Shown here: positions 60,601 through 64,000 of the stretch, in pieces | How the letters are laid out: each line of letters starts with the position of its first letter | How positions within the stretch are numbered: position 1 is the first letter of the stretch | Assembly: GCA_934481515.1 (NCBI GenBank) | Contig: CAKSPO010000002.1 | Coordinates: forward strand, 10,866-74,865 | Direction: 5' to 3' | Source of the DNA: an uncultured Eubacteriales bacterium | GTDB taxonomy: Bacteria > Bacillota > Clostridia > Oscillospirales > CAG-272 | Length of the DNA: 64,000 nt | Notes under the pieces: generated by a model | Database searches by the model: none | What the model was told of the DNA's origin: nothing | The model's input: the letters and a program-made list of their open reading frames with translations, nothing else | Program-made: the position numbers and the translations under genes

Positions 60601-62808
60601 GCGGAGCTTAACCATCTGGTTTTCCGAGAACGGGGTTTCATTGACGATCTTCGGATTGAAAATATGGAGAGTCGCGGTATAGACGCCGAGTTGTTCATCT
60701 GTGGCGGTTTTGCGAAGCTCGCAACGGAAGGTGCGGTTGATCCACGATTCCCCCGTCGGAACGGTGTAGGTGAGCCGGCATTCGCTGTCGCAGTCCGGAT
60801 TTTCGATGGTCGTCCAATTCAGCCCGTCGTCGCTGTACGACCAGATCAGTTTGTACTCCTTCATCTGTTCGGCGGTCGGCGCAGAGGCAAACGGCCGGAT
60901 CGTTACCGACATGCCGCGCGTTGCCACATAAAGGATCCGCTCATTGGTCGCAATGCTCTGGAACAGGGTGAGCCAAAGCGGGTTGCCGGGATTTCCTTTG
61001 AGCGTCAACGACGAGGAATAGCCGCTCGGAACCGCGCTGAGGGACTCCAGCTCCTCGGGAGACTGCATCCAGAGGTACACCTTTCGCCCGTCGATCGGAT
61101 ATACCCCGTACACAGAATAATTTCTTCCGTTCCTGACGGAAATCTGGGAGACTTTGGTGAAGGAAGCATCCTCATTGCCGAGGACATAGGACTGTTTTGA
61201 GACCTTCACGCCGTTCGCGTCGGTCGCCTGACCGTCATAATCCACATTGACATTGCCGCCCTCGACAATCATTTTCAGCGACTTCTGCACTTTGCCGGTC
61301 ACGGTACCGGACTGGAAAATCACCGTACCCTCGCCCCTTATATCCAGCCCGTTGGCAGTTCCGAACCCGTAAATTTTCAGAGTCGCGCCTTTTTTCACCT
61401 CGATCGGCTTTGTAAAGTTGTGGGTATAGTCGCTCTTGAGCCACAGCGTCAGTTCTCCCGACTCCACGGTGATCGCGGGGATCTCGCCGCTCTCGACATA
61501 AGGCATCATACTCTGCGTACCGGAAACGGACCAGACATGATAATCGGTTTTCGGTATGATCGCATCATTCAGATCGAAAAAGAAAAGATAGTTGTTTCTT
61601 CCCAACGAGGGATGCCTGTAATACGACCAGTGAGTATTGTTGCCGAACTTGTGCAGGTAGATACCATCGCGCTCATATGCGGTAAAATCAATGTACTTGG
61701 CGTATCCATCTTTTGTCAAAGCGTTATAAATGCCGCTTGTATTGTTGAGCAGGTTGAAATCTTCGGGCAGAATGCGCTGGTTCCCGTCTGGACGCTCCAT
61801 TTGCACACCGGTGCGAAGGGTTCCCTTGCCCTTGAAATTGATTGTTCCCGACGAGGAGCCGAATTGACCGACAGTAACCGAACGACGGTAGTCTTTCTGA
61901 CCCGATGTTGTCTTGACCAACGCTTCCACAACACCTCCGCCGGAGATATTCAGTGTATCGACCTGAAGCGCGAAGCACTCGACGGAACCGTCGTCGGCCT
62001 GATTGCCGCCCATGTAGCAAATAGCAGTCAGTTTTCCGCCGTGGACATTGACCGTACCATATTTGCAGGATATTGCGGCGATACCGCTTTTCGTTGAGCT
62101 GCTGCGGCGTTCGGCCACGGCATAAATCTCGGAGGTGTCATAAAGACTGATACTGCTGAACGCGGTAATGGCGGCTTGATCGTTATTGCCGCCCGAATAG
62201 CCGCAGGATACATTGACCTTACTGCCGCCCTTGACAATGAGATTGTTGGAATAGATGCCATTGACATAGGCGCACATGGAGAGCCCCCCATAGCATTCGT
62301 CAACGGTGAGCTTTTTTGAGGTATAAATACAGAGCTGACTTGTGTCGATACTCAGCCTTGCGGAACCCGTAATGGTCACATTTCCGTTTTTATTGTAAAT
62401 CCCGTAATAGGACTCATATGTACCGTCACCTGCGGGTGAGGGCACCGCGATTTTGCCCGCCATCGCACCGTAGCCGATGGTGCTTTCCTTGCCCTCCGTG
62501 CGGATGGTCAGATTCATGCTCTTGCTATCATCCACATAGATGAAGGAATACAACCATGTGGTACCGTCGTTGATCTTTTGATGCCAATGACCGCCGGAGG
62601 TGATCTCAAAGCCGTTCAGAACCAGCGTGTTGGTATCCGGCTCGAACCGCCATCCCGCGCCTGAAAGGTTGCTGCTCGTGACCTGTTTTCCACCGATATA
62701 CAAGCCATACTCTTCATATGCTGCGCTTACATTCACAGTGAACAGCACCGCCACCGTTACCACAACAATGAGGATGGCTCCCAAAACGAAAATCAGCCGT
62801 TTTTTCAT
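57616..62808 (-). CDS. Giant secreted Cys-rich surface protein (1730 residues)
   Basis: A signal peptide/anchor is clear (KKRLIFVLGAILIVVVTVAV). Residues 30-430 are rich in Gly, Ser, Thr and short beta repeats (carbohydrate-binding/beta-helix style, such as NNLIVKGGSKVNVSCGYSGG). Residues about 590-1030 look like three Ig-like domains. Residues about 1035-1400 hold ten or so CxxC zinc-ribbon-like units (CSKCGETRG, CEVCGTAYG, CHTCGIRFG, CFTCQEY, CEKCGEPYG, CTVC) spaced by His-rich GH-D-x or EH-type signals. The C-terminal 330 residues repeat a pair of segments (YAEERLAKSENATFKALLVD; YAKKRLENSEDESFKTLLKK). No LPxTG is seen. The ATG overlaps the TetR stop (ATGA). Confidence 0.85.
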   Translation of the reverse strand: MKKRLIFVLGAILIVVVTVAVLFTVNVSAAYEEYGLYIGGKQVTSSNLSGAGWRFEPDTNTLVLNGFEITSGGHWHQKINDGTTWLYSFIYVDDSKSMNLTIRTEGKESTIGYGAMAGKIAVPSPAGDGTYESYYGIYNKNGNVTITGSARLSIDTSQLCIYTSKKLTVDECYGGLSMCAYVNGIYSNNLIVKGGSKVNVSCGYSGGNNDQAAITAFSSISLYDTSEIYAVAERRSSSTKSGIAAISCKYGTVNVHGGKLTAICYMGGNQADDGSVECFALQVDTLNISGGGVVEALVKTTSGQKDYRRSVTVGQFGSSSGTINFKGKGTLRTGVQMERPDGNQRILPEDFNLLNNTSGIYNALTKDGYAKYIDFTAYERDGIYLHKFGNNTHWSYYRHPSLGRNNYLFFFDLNDAIIPKTDYHVWSVSGTQSMMPYVESGEIPAITVESGELTLWLKSDYTHNFTKPIEVKKGATLKIYGFGTANGLDIRGEGTVIFQSGTVTGKVQKSLKMIVEGGNVNVDYDGQATDANGVKVSKQSYVLGNEDASFTKVSQISVRNGRNYSVYGVYPIDGRKVYLWMQSPEELESLSAVPSGYSSSLTLKGNPGNPLWLTLFQSIATNERILYVATRGMSVTIRPFASAPTAEQMKEYKLIWSYSDDGLNWTTIENPDCDSECRLTYTVPTGESWINRTFRCELRKTATDEQLGVYTATLHIFNPKIVNETPFSENQMVKLRLVEGTLPPNGQTVTIERIRWYISDDGGKNYELHEPANGKEVYSFKVTTALDGRVIRCEARLSDGTTLTDVAVSETITVEVTDRWVEIIKQPESITIKVPTGNDRNIKVIDRYATSYQWQVSKRTYPGEDVPFEDIPGANKYYHALGWSTPMLQPGHRYYAYRCVVSNEFSEVITDEVTLNVLFDPYFYDIKGYDTIIREGEDVLFETKIMGGSPLVTTEVYWEVYISGKGYVRLSEVEELKGLYTEESATETADGVTYHTGTALKITNAPLSMNGLLFRCVMTYGDGKTNNIPFSLKVLTECQQNGHDWSEATCTTLSTCSKCGETRGELLPHTGGKATCRSGAICEVCGTAYGNRDWSTHPDDATPLWNEEEWGDNAGHESRWSCCGQVEYQWEYHAWEEGICTVCGCICEHSISSPSNCHERARCHTCGIRFGQIDPNNHDFSLGTTTRNEKDPTCTEDGYTGDTVCWNCHGVVTEGTVIPAKGHDITRAATCQYPARCFTCQEYVGEKDPNNHEYSWSKYYLNLTETTHEAHWNCCDMVKTEPHDLDEDGVCKDCHYGCEHTGGKANCVEQAHCEKCGEPYGDLDPENHEHTWYRPNEDGTHTEICKCGKIISGPEPHTWEGGTCTVCYVSHVDHTESDWITDTLPAFGMDGKRHQECTVCHQSLTEETLAAIRFDTVNVRHNCSFGNDLSMLYAILKSDLADCTNIRLIVEQEQFSGNTRIGTVTRVLYPQEYVIDGKTYYRFGYSRVRAKELGDLLTVRLAFTREGAEYSGAVDSYSLKQYAEERLAKSENATFKALLVDLLNYGAAAQVYFNYRTDALVNRDLTADQLALSRGTYDAVTELTQDSDPTIYEAAITKKNILFHNRIELLIATNLDQTSNLEGVALRIRYTDRTGQQTETVIPASEFVYRTDVNGYTAYFDGLKASEFRTALEMTLTRDGKAISATVKYSLDTYAKKRLENSEDESFKTLLKKTLIYFDSAKAYFAETSK

Positions 62809-63392
62809 TTCATTTCCTCCCGGTTATTTTTGTATTTTTCCATAAACATGAGAATGCTCTGTTTCAGCACCCCAAGCTGACTTTTGAGATAGTATTCATC
62901 TTCAAACATGGCGTAGTGAACGCTGGCGCGGATGAGAATGAATATCAGCGGCGTCAGCACCTCGCATGGGATGCCGAGCTTCGGCTCCAGCTGTCTTGCG
63001 TATTCGGCATAGCGCTCGTTGACCCCTTCAAAGAATTTCTTTCCGTATTCAATATATTTCGGATGGGTGTAAATCTGATACATCAGACGGTACTTTTTTC
63101 CGTGCTGTCTTGCCGTCCAGTAGGGTATCTCGTCGATAAAACGCATGAGGTCGTTCATATCAGCCGGCGCCTTGCTCATAAAGTCATCCTCCACCTTTTC
63201 CATACAGTAGGCAGTGGATTCGATAATCAGTTCGTCAAGGTTCTTAAAATAGGCGTAAAGGTTTCCCGGCGTGCACTCACATGCCTCGGCAAGCGCCTTG
63301 ACGCCGGTTCCGGTCAGTCCGTGCTTTGCGTAGCAGTCAAAGCACTTTTCCATGATGGCATTTTTCTTTTCCTGGTGTTGGTCTGTCCTCAT
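62805..63392 (-). CDS. TetR-family transcriptional regulator
   Basis: The 195-residue regulator has a TetR HTH (AIMEKCFDCYAKHGLTGTGV, ALAEACECTPGNLYAYFKNL, DELIIEST) and a ligand domain of normal length. It starts at 63392, with GAGAGGAA further upstream than usual. Its last codons contain the ribosome-binding site of the giant gene. It probably controls its own operon, which includes the surface protein and the 34-residue peptide. Confidence 0.9.
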   Translation of the reverse strand: MRTDQHQEKKNAIMEKCFDCYAKHGLTGTGVKALAEACECTPGNLYAYFKNLDELIIESTAYCMEKVEDDFMSKAPADMNDLMRFIDEIPYWTARQHGKKYRLMYQIYTHPKYIEYGKKFFEGVNERYAEYARQLEPKLGIPCEVLTPLIFILIRASVHYAMFEDEYYLKSQLGVLKQSILMFMEKYKNNREEMK

Positions 63393-63441
63393 AAAATGTA
63401 CGGTTGCTTCCTCTCTGTTAAATAAACATTCATTCAAGAAC

Positions 63442-63470
63442 AGTATATCATAGCAGGAGGAGAAATACAA
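63442..63470 (-). promoter_or_regulatory. Promoter of the TetR operon with possible operator
   Basis: TTGTAT (63470-63465), 17 bp, TATACT (63447-63442), minus strand. Downstream, TGAATGAATGTTTATTTA is a partial palindrome suited to TetR binding. Confidence 0.65.
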
Positions 63471-63560
63471 TACTGTTTTTTCATTTTCTAAAAATATTTT
63501 CGGGAGAATGTTTGAAGAATGCCGGGTGCAGGCACGCAGAGAGGAAATCTTAGCGTTTGG

Positions 63561-63920
63561 TTACACCTCATCCGTCAGCCTTCGGCTGACACCTTCTCCC
63601 GCTGGAGAAGGCTTTGAGTAAGTTCGCCTATGCGTAGAAACAAATATCAGCTTATTGCATCATTCGCCGCGGCAATTCATTCCCGCCGGAGAAGGCTTTT
63701 GGTATGTTTGCCGCCGGAAAATTGTTGTTTGTTAAAGTGCGGGTACATTTTTATACAGCTAAAATTCCGTGATGCAGTTCACACCTCATCCGTCAGCCTT
63801 CGGCTGACACCTTCTCCCGCCGGAGAAGGCTTTGAGTAAGTTCGCCTATGAGCAGAAACAAATATCAGCTTATTGCATCATTCGCCGCGGCAATTCGCTC
63901 CCGCCGGAGAAGGCAGAGAA
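63561..63920. repeat. Direct repeats of about 220 bp
   Basis: The block CACCTCATCCGTCAGCC...TATCAGCTTATTGCATCATT occurs at about 63566-63690 and again at about 63781-63905. It includes the hairpin GTCAGCCTTCGGCTGAC and a GGAGAAGG...CCTTCTCC stem. It carries no gene. It looks like a dispersed palindromic intergenic element. The stretch 63480-63560 before it has no gene. Confidence 0.8.
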
Positions 63921-63925
63921 TGCAG

Positions 63926-64000
63926 TCATAACCACCGGCTAAGCCGGTGGCTTGCTCAGCCCTATAAGGGCATGGTACTGGCGGGGCTGAAAGCCCACTG
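63926..64000. mobile_element. Possible IS200/IS605-type element end (cut by window edge)
   Basis: CCACCGGCTAAGCCGGTGG (63932-63950) is a strong hairpin; a second, GGGCTGAAAGCCC, ends at 63996. Subterminal hairpins like these mark IS200/IS605 and TnpB elements. No transposase lies in the window. Confidence 0.45.

Overview
The window reads as chromosomal DNA of a low-to-mid GC Firmicute of class Clostridia, probably an anaerobic Oscillospirales-type gut bacterium. The evidence is a ctsR-mcsA-mcsB-clpC stress operon, a V/A-type (not F-type) ATPase operon with Na+-binding residues, ribosomal protein L27 with a Prp-cleaved N-terminus, a T-box in front of thrS, a large Firmicutes-type SRP RNA next to dnaX, SLH-domain and spore-type cell-wall proteins, and AGGAGG ribosome-binding sites with extended -10 promoters. 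No CRISPR array or rRNA was seen.

Layout. 1-2.2 kb: start of a GH3-like gene, a zinc-ribbon protein, ssrA (tmRNA), then a promoter with three CtsR boxes. 1.75-6.4 kb: ctsR-mcsA-mcsB-clpC. 6.5-11.6 kb: XRE regulator, secreted glucosaminidase, D-amino-acid aminotransferase, membrane protein. 11.7-20.7 kb: nine-gene ATPase operon (H-I-K-E-C-F-A-B-D) on the minus strand. 20.8-25 kb: a hypothetical gene and an ACP-MBOAT-SGNH-lipoprotein operon that looks like dltC-dltB-dltD without dltA. 25-29.5 kb: thrS with T-box, a methylglyoxal-synthase-like protein lacking key catalytic residues, and an SLH protein. 29.7-31.1 kb: a structured leader or ncRNA followed by an RNase III with two dsRBDs. 31.2-35.2 kb: accessory stretch with a ZIP transporter behind a palindromic operator, an acetyltransferase remnant, two tRNA-Leu genes, tandem repeats carrying copies of the tRNA-Leu 3' end, AT-rich orphan genes, a ribbon-helix-helix gene over 10-bp operator repeats, and a DUF1796 gene broken by one stop codon.

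35.2-50 kb is mostly housekeeping: rplU-prp-rpmA, a deoR/MBL/fabG/vanY-like operon, exonuclease, DMT transporter, tRNA-Gly, prfC, a second MBL lipoprotein, recR-ybaB-dnaX, a sugar isomerase-like gene, SRP RNA and a DUF5662 gene. 50.2-56.5 kb: an XRE-membrane regulator behind an unrecognised structured 5' leader, three genes for peptidoglycan-binding/SpoIID-like proteins, and an eetA-eetB-fmnB-like trio that suggests flavin-based extracellular electron transfer. 56.6-64 kb: GC-rich noncoding repeats and a compact minus-strand operon made of a TetR regulator, a 1730-residue Cys-rich secreted protein and a 34-residue peptide. The right end holds 220-bp direct repeats and what looks like a transposon end.

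The most notable candidates for undescribed biology are the TetR/giant-surface-protein/34-aa-peptide operon, the RNA element plus two-dsRBD RNase III, the three-helix leader at 50.28-50.38 kb, and the tRNA-Leu 3'-end repeat array with its neighbouring cargo.
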